NCBI GenBank assembly: GCA_016124795.1
Contig: WGNB01000041.1
Location: 1 to 64,000, forward strand
Reading direction: 5' to 3'
Length of the DNA stretch: 64,000 nt
DNA from: Rhodopseudomonas sp.
GTDB lineage: Bacteria; Pseudomonadota; Alphaproteobacteria; Rhizobiales; Xanthobacteraceae
Shown: positions 52,760 through 62,320 of the stretch, piece after piece
How the letters are laid out: each line of letters opens with the position of its first letter
Position numbering within the stretch: position 1 is the first letter of the stretch
Position numbers and translations under genes: made by a program
Notes under the pieces: model-generated
What the model was told of the DNA's origin: nothing
The model's database searches: none
The model's input: the letters and a program-made list of their open reading frames with translations, nothing else

Positions 52760-53320
52760 ATGCCCGCTCAGCCGCACCACGCCGCCCCGTCGTCCAAACT
52801 CTGGCTCGATCTGGCGCTGGTGGTGTTCCTGATCGGCTTCGATGTGATCGTCCGGCTGGTGCCGCATACACCGGGCGTCTGGCCCTTCGCGGCCAGCGCA
52901 CTGTTTGCCGGACGGATGTTGCGGCTCCCGGCGCTATCCATCATCGTGCCGGTCGTCGCCGTGCTGCTGAGCGATCTGATGCTGCCCGGCGATGACTGGA
53001 AGATCACCCTGGCGATCTGCCTGGCCGTCACCCTGCCGGCTTTCCTCGGCATGGCGTCGCGGCGCTGGCGCGGCGCAATCCCGGTGATCGTTGCGATGCT
53101 GGCGAGTTCGCTGGTGTTCTTCGCCGTCACCAATTTCGCGGTCTGGGCCTTCGGCACCATGTATCCGCACACCGGCGCGGGCCTGATCGCCTGCTACATC
53201 GCCGGCCTGCCATTCCTCGACAAGACGGTGCTCGGCGACCTGTTCTGGTGCGCGGTGCTGTTCGGCGGCGCTTTCGCGCTGAACCGGGCCATGCTGAGCC
53301 GCCCGGCGCAAGCCCACTAG
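52760..53320 (+). CDS. DUF6580-family membrane protein
   Basis: A 186-residue integral membrane protein of about six helices, matching the DUF6580 pattern: GVWPFAASALFAGRMLRLP, LSIIVPVVAVLLSDLMLPG, SSLVFFAVTNFAVWAFGTMYP and ACYIAGLPFLDKTVLGDLFW. The fold resembles the substrate component of small-vitamin transporters, and such proteins have been found near cobalamin genes; here it follows the BtuF-like gene by 32 bp. Start ATG 52760 (frame open from 52691). Transport of cobalamin is a hypothesis. Confidence 0.78.
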   Translation: MPAQPHHAAPSSKLWLDLALVVFLIGFDVIVRLVPHTPGVWPFAASALFAGRMLRLPALSIIVPVVAVLLSDLMLPGDDWKITLAICLAVTLPAFLGMASRRWRGAIPVIVAMLASSLVFFAVTNFAVWAFGTMYPHTGAGLIACYIAGLPFLDKTVLGDLFWCAVLFGGAFALNRAMLSRPAQAH

Positions 53321-53327
53321 ACCGGCG

Positions 53328-55106
53328 TCAGCCGATCCACTTCTGGATACGCTTCCACAACGCCTTGACGCGGCCGGGTAAGGTCGTCGCCGCTTCCGGC
53401 TCGGCCAACCGCAAGCCGACGGTCGTCACCTTGCCGCCTTCGACCTTGTGCGCCAGGAGCGCGATCGGTCCGAGCCCGACAATGTCGCCAGCCTTGGTGG
53501 CGCGCCCCAGACTTTCAGTGAAGTAATCGGCCAGCGCCACCTCGGCGTGATCGGCGGCGACCTGAAGCCCGTAGATCTCGGCCAGCGCTCCGAGCGGCGC
53601 CGTGCCGGCCACGAAGAAATCGCCGAGCAGTTCCGGGTCGGGCTCGCGCGGCGGCGGCATGTTCACGAAAAAGCGGTCCAGCGCCTGCGCCTTTTCCGGC
53701 GGCGCCAGCAGATAAACGTAATCGCCCTCGCGCACCGGCTCGGCTTCGGCCGGCGTCAGGATTTCCTCCTTGCGGATCACCAAGGTCGGCCGGGCCCAAT
53801 TCGGGATCAATCCGCGCTTGAGGAAGGGACTATTGGCCGGCACTGGATAACCGACGATCTCGCGCGCCATCTGGCCGGGCAAATCGAGTTCGACCCGGCG
53901 CGGCAGCGGATCGCTGCGGGCAAATGACATGTCAAGCTTGCGCGCCGACAACGCCACGGTCCAGCCTTGGACCAAGAGCGACATCAGAACCACGACGAAG
54001 GCGACATCAAAATAAAGGTACGCGCTCGGCAACCCGACCAGCAGCGGAATCGAGGCCAGGAAAATGGCGACCGCGCCGCGCAGACCGACCCAGGAGATGA
54101 ACAACTTTTCGCGCCATTGATAATTGAACGGCCAAAGGCACAGGAATACCGCGGCCGGACGCGCCACCAGCATCAGCATCAGGGCCACGACAACCGCCCC
54201 GATCAAACTGCTTTCGAGACGCTGCGGCCAGACCAGCAGACCGAGCAGCACGAACATCACGATCTGCGCCAGCCAGGTGACGGCGTCGAGGAAGACCACG
54301 ACCGAATTGTGCGCGCGGGTCTGCCGGTTGCCGACCACCAGGCCGGCCAGATAGACCGCCAGAAAGCCCGACGAATGGACCGCGTTGGCGAAGGCAAAGA
54401 CGACCAGCGCGCTCACCGCCACGAAAGGCGCGTGCAGCCCCTGCGCCAGACCGACTTTGTTGAGCACCAGCGTAATCACCCGGCCGCCGCCATAGCCGAT
54501 GGCGCAGCCGAGCACCGTGTCGCGAAACAAGGTGACCGCGGCATGCGACCAACTCTGGCCGCCGACCGCGAGAATCTCGACCAACAGCAAGGCGAGAAAC
54601 ACGGCGAAGGGATCGTTGGTGCCGGATTCGACTTCGAGCGTCGCGCGGACCCGCGGCCGCAGGCGCAGGCCGCCGGCATTGATCAGCAGGAACACTGCCG
54701 CGGCATCGGTCGAAGCCACCACCGCGCCGATCAGCAGCGCCTGAATCCAGCCGAGGTCGAGGACATATTTGGCGACCGGCGCCAGCAGGAACGTGGTGAG
54801 GACAACGCCGACGGTCGCCAGCATCACCGCCGGCGCCAGCACGCTGCGGATGGTGACGAACCGCGTGCGCAGACCGCCGTCGAACAGGATCAGCGCCAGG
54901 GCGATCGAGCCGACGGTGTAGGCCGTACCGACGTCGTCGAATTTAAGGCCGCCGGGCCCGCCCTCGCCGGCCAGCATACCGACGATCAAGAACACCAGCA
55001 GCAAAGGCGCGCCGAAGCGCAAGGCGACCAGGCTCGACAAAATACCGGCAAGCACCAGCAGGCTGCCGAGCAGAATTGCAAGACTGACGTGATCGAGCGA
55101 GGCCAT
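53328..55106 (-). CDS. Potassium/proton antiporter, CvrA/NhaP2 type
   Basis: A 592-residue CPA1 antiporter with about 12 helices: GAPLLLVFLIVGMLAGEGGPGG and the ion-binding region AVVASTDAAAVFLLIN followed by ESGTNDPFAVFLALLL; the central GAVAIFLASIPLLVG is seen. The C-terminal cytoplasmic part has a TrkA_C-like domain (YVYLLAPPEKAQALDRFF region) and a CorC/HlyC-like transporter-associated domain at the end. This layout is that of NhaP2/CvrA K+/H+ exchangers, which protect against low osmolarity and excess K+. Monocistronic; its 3' end nearly touches the DUF6580 gene. Confidence 0.88.
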   Translation of the reverse strand: MASLDHVSLAILLGSLLVLAGILSSLVALRFGAPLLLVFLIVGMLAGEGGPGGLKFDDVGTAYTVGSIALALILFDGGLRTRFVTIRSVLAPAVMLATVGVVLTTFLLAPVAKYVLDLGWIQALLIGAVVASTDAAAVFLLINAGGLRLRPRVRATLEVESGTNDPFAVFLALLLVEILAVGGQSWSHAAVTLFRDTVLGCAIGYGGGRVITLVLNKVGLAQGLHAPFVAVSALVVFAFANAVHSSGFLAVYLAGLVVGNRQTRAHNSVVVFLDAVTWLAQIVMFVLLGLLVWPQRLESSLIGAVVVALMLMLVARPAAVFLCLWPFNYQWREKLFISWVGLRGAVAIFLASIPLLVGLPSAYLYFDVAFVVVLMSLLVQGWTVALSARKLDMSFARSDPLPRRVELDLPGQMAREIVGYPVPANSPFLKRGLIPNWARPTLVIRKEEILTPAEAEPVREGDYVYLLAPPEKAQALDRFFVNMPPPREPDPELLGDFFVAGTAPLGALAEIYGLQVAADHAEVALADYFTESLGRATKAGDIVGLGPIALLAHKVEGGKVTTVGLRLAEPEAATTLPGRVKALWKRIQKWIG

Positions 55107-55265
55107 GACCGTGTATCGAATCCTCCTATGGCTATAGGAAGGCCTCGACGCAGTCAGGGCAATGAAAAATCCGCCAAAGGCAATCCAGCGAGCCCCGATC
55201 CGGGCTGCGGTGGCAGGTCAGCACCGGATGCGCGCCGGAGCGCGCATCCGGGACGTCGGTCAGAA

Positions 55266-56201
55266 TCAGAACGCGACCTTGTCGCCGCCCTTGAGCGAGA
55301 GGATCTCGCGCGCGTCGTCAGGCGAGGCCACCTCAAGGCCAAGACCTTCGATGATCTTGCGGACCTGGGTCACCTGCTGGGCATTGCTTTCGGCCAGCTT
55401 GCCGGCACCGATCCACAGCGAGTCTTCGAGACCGACGCGGACATTGCCGCCCATCGCCAGAGCCTGGGCCGCGACCCGCATCTGCGCGCCACCGGCGCCG
55501 AGCACCGACCAGTGATAATCCTCGCCGAACAGCCGGTCGGCCGTCCGCTTCATCATGATGATGTCTTCCGGGTGCGTGCCGATGCCGCCGAGGATGCCGA
55601 ACACCGACTGGATGAACAGCGGCTTCTTGATCAGGCCGCGATCCAGGAAGTGCTTGAGCGTGTAGAGATGCCCGATGTCATAGCACTCGACTTCAAAGCG
55701 GGTGCCGTTTTCGGCGCAGGTCGTGAGAATGAACTCGATGTCGGCGAGCGTGTTCTTGAACATGCCCTTCTTCGAATTCTCGAGATAGGGCTCTTCCCAG
55801 TCGTATTTGAACTTGCCCTTGTAGCGCGGGATCATCGGGTAAAGGCCGAAGTTCATGGTCCCCATGTTGAGCGAAGCGACTTCCGGCTTGAGCACCTCGG
55901 CCGGGCGCACGCGCTCTTCAACCATCATGGTCGGCGAACCGCCGGAGGTGAGGTTGATCACCACATTGGAGCGTTGCTTGATGACCTTCACGAAAGGCAG
56001 GAACGCCTCCGGCGTTTGATCCGGCCGGCCGTCCTGCGGGTTACGGGCATGCAGATGGACGACCGCGGCGCCGGCCTCGGCCGCGCCAATGGCGGCATCG
56101 GCGATCTCCTGGGCGGTGATGGGCAGATGGGGCGACATTGAAGGAGTATGAATCGCGCCGGTAACGGCACAGGTAATGATGACTTTACGCGGCTTCGCCA
56201 T
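55266..56201 (-). CDS. BKACE-family beta-keto acid cleavage enzyme
   Basis: A 311-residue member of the BKACE family (DUF849), zinc-dependent enzymes that condense a beta-keto acid with acetyl-CoA, such as 3-keto-5-aminohexanoate cleavage enzyme of lysine breakdown. Zinc and catalytic residues visible: VVHLHARNPQDGRPD (two His), the RFEVECYDIGHLY segment with Glu, and VRVGLEDSLWIGAGKLA. Monocistronic; 160 bp separates it from the antiporter. The specific substrate cannot be told from sequence alone. Confidence 0.9.
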   Translation of the reverse strand: MAKPRKVIITCAVTGAIHTPSMSPHLPITAQEIADAAIGAAEAGAAVVHLHARNPQDGRPDQTPEAFLPFVKVIKQRSNVVINLTSGGSPTMMVEERVRPAEVLKPEVASLNMGTMNFGLYPMIPRYKGKFKYDWEEPYLENSKKGMFKNTLADIEFILTTCAENGTRFEVECYDIGHLYTLKHFLDRGLIKKPLFIQSVFGILGGIGTHPEDIIMMKRTADRLFGEDYHWSVLGAGGAQMRVAAQALAMGGNVRVGLEDSLWIGAGKLAESNAQQVTQVRKIIEGLGLEVASPDDAREILSLKGGDKVAF

Positions 56202-56352
56202 GAGCTATCCATCCCAGTGATAAGAGTGTTGCGGTTTCTTCGTTGGACGCAGGCGGCGATCCTAGAGTATCAGCGGGGTCCAAGTCACCTACACGCCACG
56301 CATTAAAGTGGCCCACAATGCGATCCGAACCGGATCCGAAGAGGAAGCCGCC

Positions 56353-57255
56353 TTGGACGATCCCCATCAGCCGAAGGTTGCGCGGTTTTCCAACGTTCTG
56401 GTCGGAACCCTGTGTGGGACGCTCGCGGCGTTGGCATGGGCCACCGGATTCGTCGCCGCCAAGCACGGCATCACCGCCGGATTTTCACCATCTGATCTCG
56501 CGCTACACCGCTTTTTATGGTCCGGTCTGTTGCTGATGCCGATGGTGCTGCGCGCCGGCATTCGCGACCTCGGCGGCATCGGCTGGGGCCGCGGCGCAAT
56601 CGTGACCATATTGTCGGGACCACCCCAGGCCCTGATCGCCTATACCGGTTTCATCCTGGTGCCGCTCGGCCATGGCACAACCATCCAGCCGGCAACCGCC
56701 GCTCTGGTCGGCATCGTGCTGGCCGCCGTCATCCTGCATGAACGGCTGTCGCTCTCCCGCGTCGCCGGCGGCGTCGCGATCACGGCCGGGCTTTTGGTGT
56801 TTGGCTACGAGTCGCTGACGACAATCGGCAGCCACGGCATCGGCGGCGACTTGCTGTTTTTCAGCGCGGGCGCGTTCTGGGCCTGCTTCGGCATTCTATT
56901 GCGGCAGTGGCATATATCAGGCACCCGCGTGGTCGCCGCGGTCGGCGCCTTGTCGGTGCTGGTCTATGCGCCGCTCTATTTCATCTTCATCGGTGTCGGC
57001 AACATGATGCGAATGGGATGGGCCGAGAACCTGTTGCAAGTCGCGGCGCAAGGCATCATTGCCGGCGTATTGCCGATCTTTCTGTTCGCGCGCGCCGTCA
57101 CCCTGTTGGGCGCCGGCCGTTCGGCAACCTTCCCGGCACTGGTCCCCGGCTTCGGCGTGCTGATCGGCTATCTCGCGCTCGGTATCGTGCCGAGCCTGGC
57201 GCAGGTCATCGGATTGGCCATCGTGCTGATCGGCTTCCGGCTGACGATGAAATAG
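56353..57255 (+). CDS. DMT-family transporter (EamA)
   Basis: A 300-residue drug/metabolite transporter with ten helices as two EamA repeats: LCGTLAALAWATGFVAAKHGI and later GDLLFFSAGAFWACFGILLR. Start is TTG 56353 (MDDPHQPKVARF), supported by GAGGAA at 56341-56346; GTG 56308 is an upstream alternative without a ribosome-binding site. Exports or imports an unknown small metabolite. Divergent from the BKACE gene with 100-150 bp between starts. Confidence 0.83.
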   Translation: MDDPHQPKVARFSNVLVGTLCGTLAALAWATGFVAAKHGITAGFSPSDLALHRFLWSGLLLMPMVLRAGIRDLGGIGWGRGAIVTILSGPPQALIAYTGFILVPLGHGTTIQPATAALVGIVLAAVILHERLSLSRVAGGVAITAGLLVFGYESLTTIGSHGIGGDLLFFSAGAFWACFGILLRQWHISGTRVVAAVGALSVLVYAPLYFIFIGVGNMMRMGWAENLLQVAAQGIIAGVLPIFLFARAVTLLGAGRSATFPALVPGFGVLIGYLALGIVPSLAQVIGLAIVLIGFRLTMK

Positions 57256-57288
57256 CCGGACGAAAGCCTGAGCGCACCCCGGAACGAA

Positions 57289-57311
57289 ATGGCCGGGACA
57301 AGCCCGGCCAT
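57289..57311. repeat. Single-hairpin dispersed repeat
   Basis: ATGGCCGGG / CCCGGCCAT (57289-57297 with 57303-57311), 5-nt loop ACAAG, between convergent genes. Same class as 51883-51905. Confidence 0.75.
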
Positions 57312-57339
57312 GACGTCGCCAACAGCCAGAGAATCCAGA

Positions 57340-58572
57340 TCACTCCGGCCCGGCATATTTACCCGCCGTATGCGGGAACATGTTCTTGACGATCTTCATC
57401 TTCGAAATGTCGACCGTCGCATCCATGTGCAGGAAAATCGCAGCGTCGCGCAGCAGCTTTTCGACGCCAAAGTCGAGCATCATGCCGTTGCCGCCGTGCA
57501 GTTCGATGGCGTGCTGGGCGACCTTCATGATTTCCTCGGACGCGAACAGCTTGACCATGTTGCACAAGGTCTCGGCTTCGGCGTCCTCGTCGTCGACCGC
57601 CTGCGCGGCACGATCGAGCAACGCCCGCACCGCCTCGATGCGCGTCGCCATGTCAGCAAGCCGCAAGGCCACCGCCTGATGCTTGATCAATATGCGGCCG
57701 CCCTGAACGTAGTTCTGGGCGTAATCCGCGGTCACTTCGAAGGCGCGCACGCCGACGCCGAGGTTCTTGGCGGCCTGAATGATCTTGCCCGGCCGGAAAT
57801 AAATACCGGCCGATCCCATCGCGTTGTCCTGCACCAGCAAATGGTCGTCCGGCACGAACATGTCCTCGAACACGACTTCGCCGTTGTTCATGTAACGGCA
57901 GCCGAGCGTCTCGTTGCAGCGCGCGACCGAAAAACCCTCGGTCTCGCGCGGCACCAGGAACGACGAGGTGCCCTGCAACATACCGACTTTGGTATTGGTA
58001 TTGGCGTAGACGACATAAAGCGAGGCGTCGTAGCCGTTCGAAATGAACTGCTTGCGGCCATTGATGATCCAGCCGCCGTCGGTCTTGACCGCCCTGGTCT
58101 GCATCGCCGCCTCCGGCACATTGTACGGCAGCCAGCGGTCGGACGCGCCGCGCGGTTCGGTCAGACAATGCGCCAGCAGGAAATCCGGCTCGGCCACCAG
58201 CCGTGGAAACCACTTTTCCTGCAAGTGCTTGGGCGCGAACTGGCGCAACAGAACCGACACTTTCCAGTTCTGCACCAGCTTGTCGGCCAGGCCGGAATCG
58301 CCACGGGCGATCTCGCCTGAAATCACCGCGAAGGTCTTGACCTCCGTGCCCTTTTCCAACTCAACGCCGCCATATTCTTCCGGCACACCCAGCGTGCGAA
58401 TGCCGATCTTGTCGGCGCCCTCCAGAATGGCCCGCGGCAGCCGGTCTTCCGGGGTCATCGACCATTCCTGCTGCCAATTCCGTTTGACGAAGGGCAAAAC
58501 CACGTCATCGACAAAGTCGCGGCAACTTTGCCGCATCATCCGCTGTTCTTCCGACAATCCCCGATCGTACAT
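57340..58572 (-). CDS. Acyl-CoA dehydrogenase
   Basis: A 410-residue FAD-dependent acyl-CoA dehydrogenase. N-terminal helical domain (DRGLSEEQRMMRQSCRDFVD), FAD/substrate segments LLAHCLTEPRGASDR and INGRKQFISNGYDASLYVVYA, and the C-terminal helical domain with ELHGGNGMMLDFGVEKLLRDA, the family's second signature. The catalytic base position is in the AxHGG... region and not assigned. Start is ATG 58572 (MYDRGLSEEQ) with AAGGGG 8 nt before it; the frame open to 58716 is rejected. The specific acyl-CoA is unknown. Confidence 0.9.
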   Translation of the reverse strand: MYDRGLSEEQRMMRQSCRDFVDDVVLPFVKRNWQQEWSMTPEDRLPRAILEGADKIGIRTLGVPEEYGGVELEKGTEVKTFAVISGEIARGDSGLADKLVQNWKVSVLLRQFAPKHLQEKWFPRLVAEPDFLLAHCLTEPRGASDRWLPYNVPEAAMQTRAVKTDGGWIINGRKQFISNGYDASLYVVYANTNTKVGMLQGTSSFLVPRETEGFSVARCNETLGCRYMNNGEVVFEDMFVPDDHLLVQDNAMGSAGIYFRPGKIIQAAKNLGVGVRAFEVTADYAQNYVQGGRILIKHQAVALRLADMATRIEAVRALLDRAAQAVDDEDAEAETLCNMVKLFASEEIMKVAQHAIELHGGNGMMLDFGVEKLLRDAAIFLHMDATVDISKMKIVKNMFPHTAGKYAGPE

Positions 58573-58714
58573 GTGTATAACCCCTTGGTGTTTCCCGTAG
58601 CGCGTTTCTTGCCGGATGCCGGATGCCGGCCCCGTTTGATATGGGTCTGGATTGAAGACGGTTTCCCGGGGATCGCACAAGGGGTCCCGGCAGCATCCGC
58701 TTGAGAGAAAGCGC

Positions 58715-60064
58715 ATGGAAGACTTTCATCAACTGGCCGTTACGCTCTTTGACTCTCTGAAAAGTTATGTCAGCGAGTTCAATTCGATCTGGTTTCTCGT
58801 CCAGGTCGCCGTCATGGCGCTGGCCGGAATCTTCGGCACGCTGGCGGCTACCGTCCTGCGCCGCCGCATCGATCTGGTCACACTGACCATGGGCTGGCCG
58901 ATCTTCCTGCGCCTGCTGACACGGCAAATTCTGGACAATGTCGGGACGCTGATTTTTGTCGCTGTCGTCGTGGTGATTCACAGCGCCATGCTGTCGCTCA
59001 CCTGGCCAAGCCGATCGTATTTTCTCGGCGTCGCTTCGAGCCTTGCCACCGCCTGGGTCGTCATCGCCGTGCTGGCCGGACTGATCCGCAATCGCTTCGT
59101 TCACCGCATGGTGGCCTTGTCGGCGTGGACCATCGCGGCGCTCAGCATCCTCGGTCTGCTGCAGCCGACGATGGAAGCGCTCGATTCGGTCGCGGTCGTA
59201 CTGGGCGGCCTGCGCATCACGCCGCTGCTTGTCATCAAGACCTCGGTGCTGCTGCTGGTCACCTTGTGGGCCGCCAACGCGGTCGGCGATTTCTTCGACC
59301 GCCGCATCCGGGGCTATTCCGATCTGACGCCGTCGATCCAGGTTCTGATCGGCAAGCTGATGCGGCTGCTGCTGATCTGCTTCGCGATCCTGATCGTGCT
59401 GTCGACCGTCGGCATCGACCTGTCGGCACTGGCCTTCTTCTCGGGCGCGGTCGGCGTCGGGCTCGGCTTCGGTCTGCAAAAGATCGTGTCGAACCTCGTC
59501 AGCGGCATCATCCTGCTGGCCGACAAATCGATCAAACCGGGCGACGTGATTTCGGTCGGCGATCAGTTCGGCTGGGTCACCAACATGGGCGCCCGCTATA
59601 CCTCGGTCGATACGCGGGACGGCCGTGAGATCCTGATTCCGAACGAGGACTTCGTCACCCAGCAGGTCGTCAACTGGTCCTACTCGAATTACAAGATGAT
59701 GCTGAAAGCGACCTTCGGCGTCAGCTATGACAGCAACCCGCACCATGTTCAGAAGGTTGCCGTCGCGGCGGCCAAATCGGTCCCGCGCGTGATTAACGAT
59801 CCCGCGCCGGTCTGCTATTTCGAGGAATTCGGCGACTCCTCGCTCAACTTCAGCCTGCGTTACTGGATCGCCGATCCGGCCAACGGCATTATCAACGTCC
59901 GCGCGCCAGTCATGCTGGCGCTATGGGACGCCTTCAACGCCGAAGGCATCGAGATTCCCTTCCCGGTCCGCGACGTGCGCATTACGCAGAAGGCGACGAA
60001 TGCCGCGACGACTGCGCCCCCACCATCGACGGCGGGAAAACCGTCCGGCGACCCGGAACGCTAA
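58715..60064 (+). CDS. Mechanosensitive channel, MscS family
   Basis: A 449-residue MscS-family protein. Four or five extra N-terminal helices precede the conserved pore helix and beta domain: SALAFFSGAVGVGLGFGLQKIVSNLVSGIILLADKSIKPGD (pore-lining Gly/Ala pattern), then GWVTNMGARYTSVDTRDG and IPNEDFVTQQVVNWSY. A cytoplasmic alpha/beta C-terminal domain follows, ending in a Pro/Thr-rich tail. Start ATG 58715, with GAGAGAAA upstream (frame open from 58652). Senses membrane tension and releases solutes on osmotic downshock. Monocistronic. Confidence 0.92.
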   Translation: MEDFHQLAVTLFDSLKSYVSEFNSIWFLVQVAVMALAGIFGTLAATVLRRRIDLVTLTMGWPIFLRLLTRQILDNVGTLIFVAVVVVIHSAMLSLTWPSRSYFLGVASSLATAWVVIAVLAGLIRNRFVHRMVALSAWTIAALSILGLLQPTMEALDSVAVVLGGLRITPLLVIKTSVLLLVTLWAANAVGDFFDRRIRGYSDLTPSIQVLIGKLMRLLLICFAILIVLSTVGIDLSALAFFSGAVGVGLGFGLQKIVSNLVSGIILLADKSIKPGDVISVGDQFGWVTNMGARYTSVDTRDGREILIPNEDFVTQQVVNWSYSNYKMMLKATFGVSYDSNPHHVQKVAVAAAKSVPRVINDPAPVCYFEEFGDSSLNFSLRYWIADPANGIINVRAPVMLALWDAFNAEGIEIPFPVRDVRITQKATNAATTAPPPSTAGKPSGDPER

Positions 60065-60071
60065 GACAGAC

Positions 60072-61253
60072 TTAAGCCGCCTTTCGCTTGCTCAGGAACT
60101 CGTCCATCCGCCCAAGCGCCTTCAGGATATTCTCGGTCGAGTTGGCGTAAGACAAACGCACATAGCCTTCGCCGAGAATGCCGAAATCCGGACCGCCGAT
60201 AATAGCGACGCCGGTTTCGTCGAGCAGCGCCGCGGCCAGTTCCTTGGCTTTCCAGCCGGTGTTCTTGATGTTGGGGAAAGCATAGAACGCCCCCTTCGGC
60301 GTCGCGCACGACACGTTCGGCAGTTTGTTCAGGCCATCGACCACGACTTTGCGGCGACGATCGAACTCGGCGATCATTTTCCACACTTCATCCTGCGGAC
60401 CGGTGAGCGCGGCAAGCCCGGCATATTGCGCCGAGGCGTTGACGCAGGAATGCAGATTGACCGCCAGCTTGCGGGCGTAGTCGTAGAGCTTGCCGGGCCA
60501 GACCGCGTAGCCGAGCCGCCAGCCGGTCATCGCATAGGTCTTCGACCAGCCATTCAGCAGGATGAGCCGATCGCGGATCTCGGGATAAGCCAGCAGACAG
60601 ACATGCTTCTCGCCGTCATAGACCATGTGATCGTAGATTTCGTCCGACATGATGGCGACATCCGGCCATTGCGCGAGACCGGCCACCAGCTTGTCGACTT
60701 CCGATTTCGGCGTGACGCCGCCGGTCGGGTTGGCCGGCGAGTTGACAATGATGAGCCGCGTCTTCGGCGTGATCAGCTTAAGGGTCTCGTCCGCGGAGAA
60801 GGCAAAACCGTTTTCCTCACGAATCGGCACCGGGATCGGCGTCGCCCCAGTGAACTCTATCATCGAGCGATAGATCGGAAAGCCCGGGTCGGGATACATG
60901 ATTTCCGCGCCGGGCTCGCCGAACATCAGGATCGACATGAACATGGTCGGCTTGCCACCGGGCATGATCATCACGTTGTCCGGCGAAACCTCGACCGCAT
61001 AGCGCTTATGCAAATCGGCCGCGACAGCCTCGCGCAATGCCGGAATGCCGTTGGCCGGCGTATAGCCGTGATGACCGTCGCGCAATGCCTTGATCGCCGC
61101 CTCGACGATGAAGTCCGGCGTGCGGAAATCGGGCTGGCCAATGCCCAGATTGATAATATCGCGGCCTTGGGCGGCCAGCGCATTGGCGCGGGCCAGCACT
61201 GCGAAGGCATTTTCCTCGCCAATGCGGTCAAAGGCCGCGATCGTCTTGAGCAT
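60072..61253 (-). CDS. Class I/II pyridoxal-phosphate aminotransferase
   Basis: A 393-residue fold-type I aminotransferase of the aspartate-aminotransferase subgroup. Motifs: INLGIGQPDFRTPDFI at the N-terminus, IVNSPANPTGGVTPKSEVDKL, SDEIYDHMVYDG (Asp-x3-Tyr pair contacting PLP) and the Schiff-base lysine in LNGWSKTYAMTGWRLGYAV. Start is ATG 61253 (MLKTIAAFDRIGEENAF); the frame open to 61373 is rejected. The substrate is likely an aspartate- or aromatic-type amino acid, but not certain. The upstream 580-bp gap is AT-richer and has no clear gene. Confidence 0.93.
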   Translation of the reverse strand: MLKTIAAFDRIGEENAFAVLARANALAAQGRDIINLGIGQPDFRTPDFIVEAAIKALRDGHHGYTPANGIPALREAVAADLHKRYAVEVSPDNVMIMPGGKPTMFMSILMFGEPGAEIMYPDPGFPIYRSMIEFTGATPIPVPIREENGFAFSADETLKLITPKTRLIIVNSPANPTGGVTPKSEVDKLVAGLAQWPDVAIMSDEIYDHMVYDGEKHVCLLAYPEIRDRLILLNGWSKTYAMTGWRLGYAVWPGKLYDYARKLAVNLHSCVNASAQYAGLAALTGPQDEVWKMIAEFDRRRKVVVDGLNKLPNVSCATPKGAFYAFPNIKNTGWKAKELAAALLDETGVAIIGGPDFGILGEGYVRLSYANSTENILKALGRMDEFLSKRKAA

Positions 61254-61840
61254 CGTCTGTCTCCGGGAAAGAATATCGATATTTCGTTTCACTTCACCGC
61301 ATCCGGTGACTGAAATCAAACGAAACCGGGAATTGGGGTGGCCCGGCGCCCAATCGTTCAAATTCAGCCCCATAACAGGTTTGACCGTGTCCTAACCGGT
61401 CGAAAACCCCGGCCAGCATCGCCAAAGTCCGTCCGCCAACCTCACAACGACCACGAAAACCGAGCCGACCTCATTTATGCCGGAGCCAATACAGTTATTA
61501 ACTCGCTATCGAAACATTCAGCGCCTACAGCGGCGCGATATTGCGCCAAAAATAGCAAGCAGACAGACCGCCCGGTTTCTTAATTCCTATTCTGGCTTGC
61601 GTCCCAAAAAACGCACATAAAAATAAAACCGCTGGCGCCATGAGAGCATTGCAGCAAATGATTGTTAGCCTCTAATCTATCTACGTGAAGACGACGGCAA
61701 AAGCAGCCAAGAGAGCCGCCACCGTAACGTCTCAGGCAACACGATGCTTCGACACGATTGGGGTACTAAGCCAAGCGACGGGGGAGAGTGAAAATTGACA
61801 ACCGCCACAAGCCGCGCCGGATCGCGCCTTGCACGCTTCT
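61254..61840. other. Gene-poor region, about 590 bp
   Basis: AT-richer than its surroundings, with short frames only: 61338-61583 (+) and a GTG-started 37-codon Lys/Ala-rich frame at 61685 that has no ribosome-binding site. Probable location of the promoter for the aminotransferase (minus) and for the hypothetical gene at 61841. I see no repeat, RNA gene or other element. Confidence 0.4.
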
Positions 61841-62320
61841 ATGAACGATCTTGTTGGCGTCCCTTTGAAGCGAATAAACAGCCGGTTCGGCGGGTCCGCC
61901 ATGCACCGTAATCTCAAGCACAGCGAACCCACCAAACGAAACGGTGAGCTGAAACGAATCGGCGGCGCGAAACGGGCCGCCATCAGCGAAGCTTATCGCC
62001 ACACCGAGACATCCCGCGATAAACCGAACCGGGAAATCAAGCCGGCCTGGGACGTCGTCAGAAACATGATCGACAACGATACCGACCCAAGCCGAATGCT
62101 GGAGCTTTACTACTGGACGCGCGAACCCGGTATTGTCGAATTAATCCGCGCCTATCTCGATATGCCCGAAACGACTCAACGCAGCCTGGGCAACTTCCTG
62201 CTGGCGAACAAAGCACAGTCTGTCGCGGCCGCTTTCGACAGCGGGGGGCGTTTGGTCTTGTCCCGGTCGGGACTTGCCACGCGCGACAAGTCATCCCGGT
62301 CACGCGAGGGCGCCGATTAG
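61841..62320 (+). CDS. Hypothetical protein (about 159 aa)
   Basis: A 159-residue soluble, basic protein (Arg/Lys-rich) with a helical central part (DVVRNMIDNDTDPSRMLELYYWTREPGIV and IRAYLDMPETTQRSLGNFLLANK) and an Arg/Ser-rich end. No family recognised. Start uncertain: ATG 61841 or ATG 61901; neither has a clear Shine-Dalgarno. Its stop overlaps the 3' end of the FMN oxidase gene by 4 bp. The coding status is moderately likely given the length in a GC-rich genome. Confidence 0.5.
   Translation: MNDLVGVPLKRINSRFGGSAMHRNLKHSEPTKRNGELKRIGGAKRAAISEAYRHTETSRDKPNREIKPAWDVVRNMIDNDTDPSRMLELYYWTREPGIVELIRAYLDMPETTQRSLGNFLLANKAQSVAAAFDSGGRLVLSRSGLATRDKSSRSREGAD

Noticed and set aside
53967-56141. 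A 724-codon plus-strand frame
   Set aside because: It is antisense to the antiporter and BKACE genes, Arg/His/Gln/Asp-rich and repetitive, with no ribosome-binding site or family motif.
61338-61583. An 81-codon plus-strand frame
   Set aside because: No ribosome-binding site, poor composition, and located in the likely promoter region of the aminotransferase gene.
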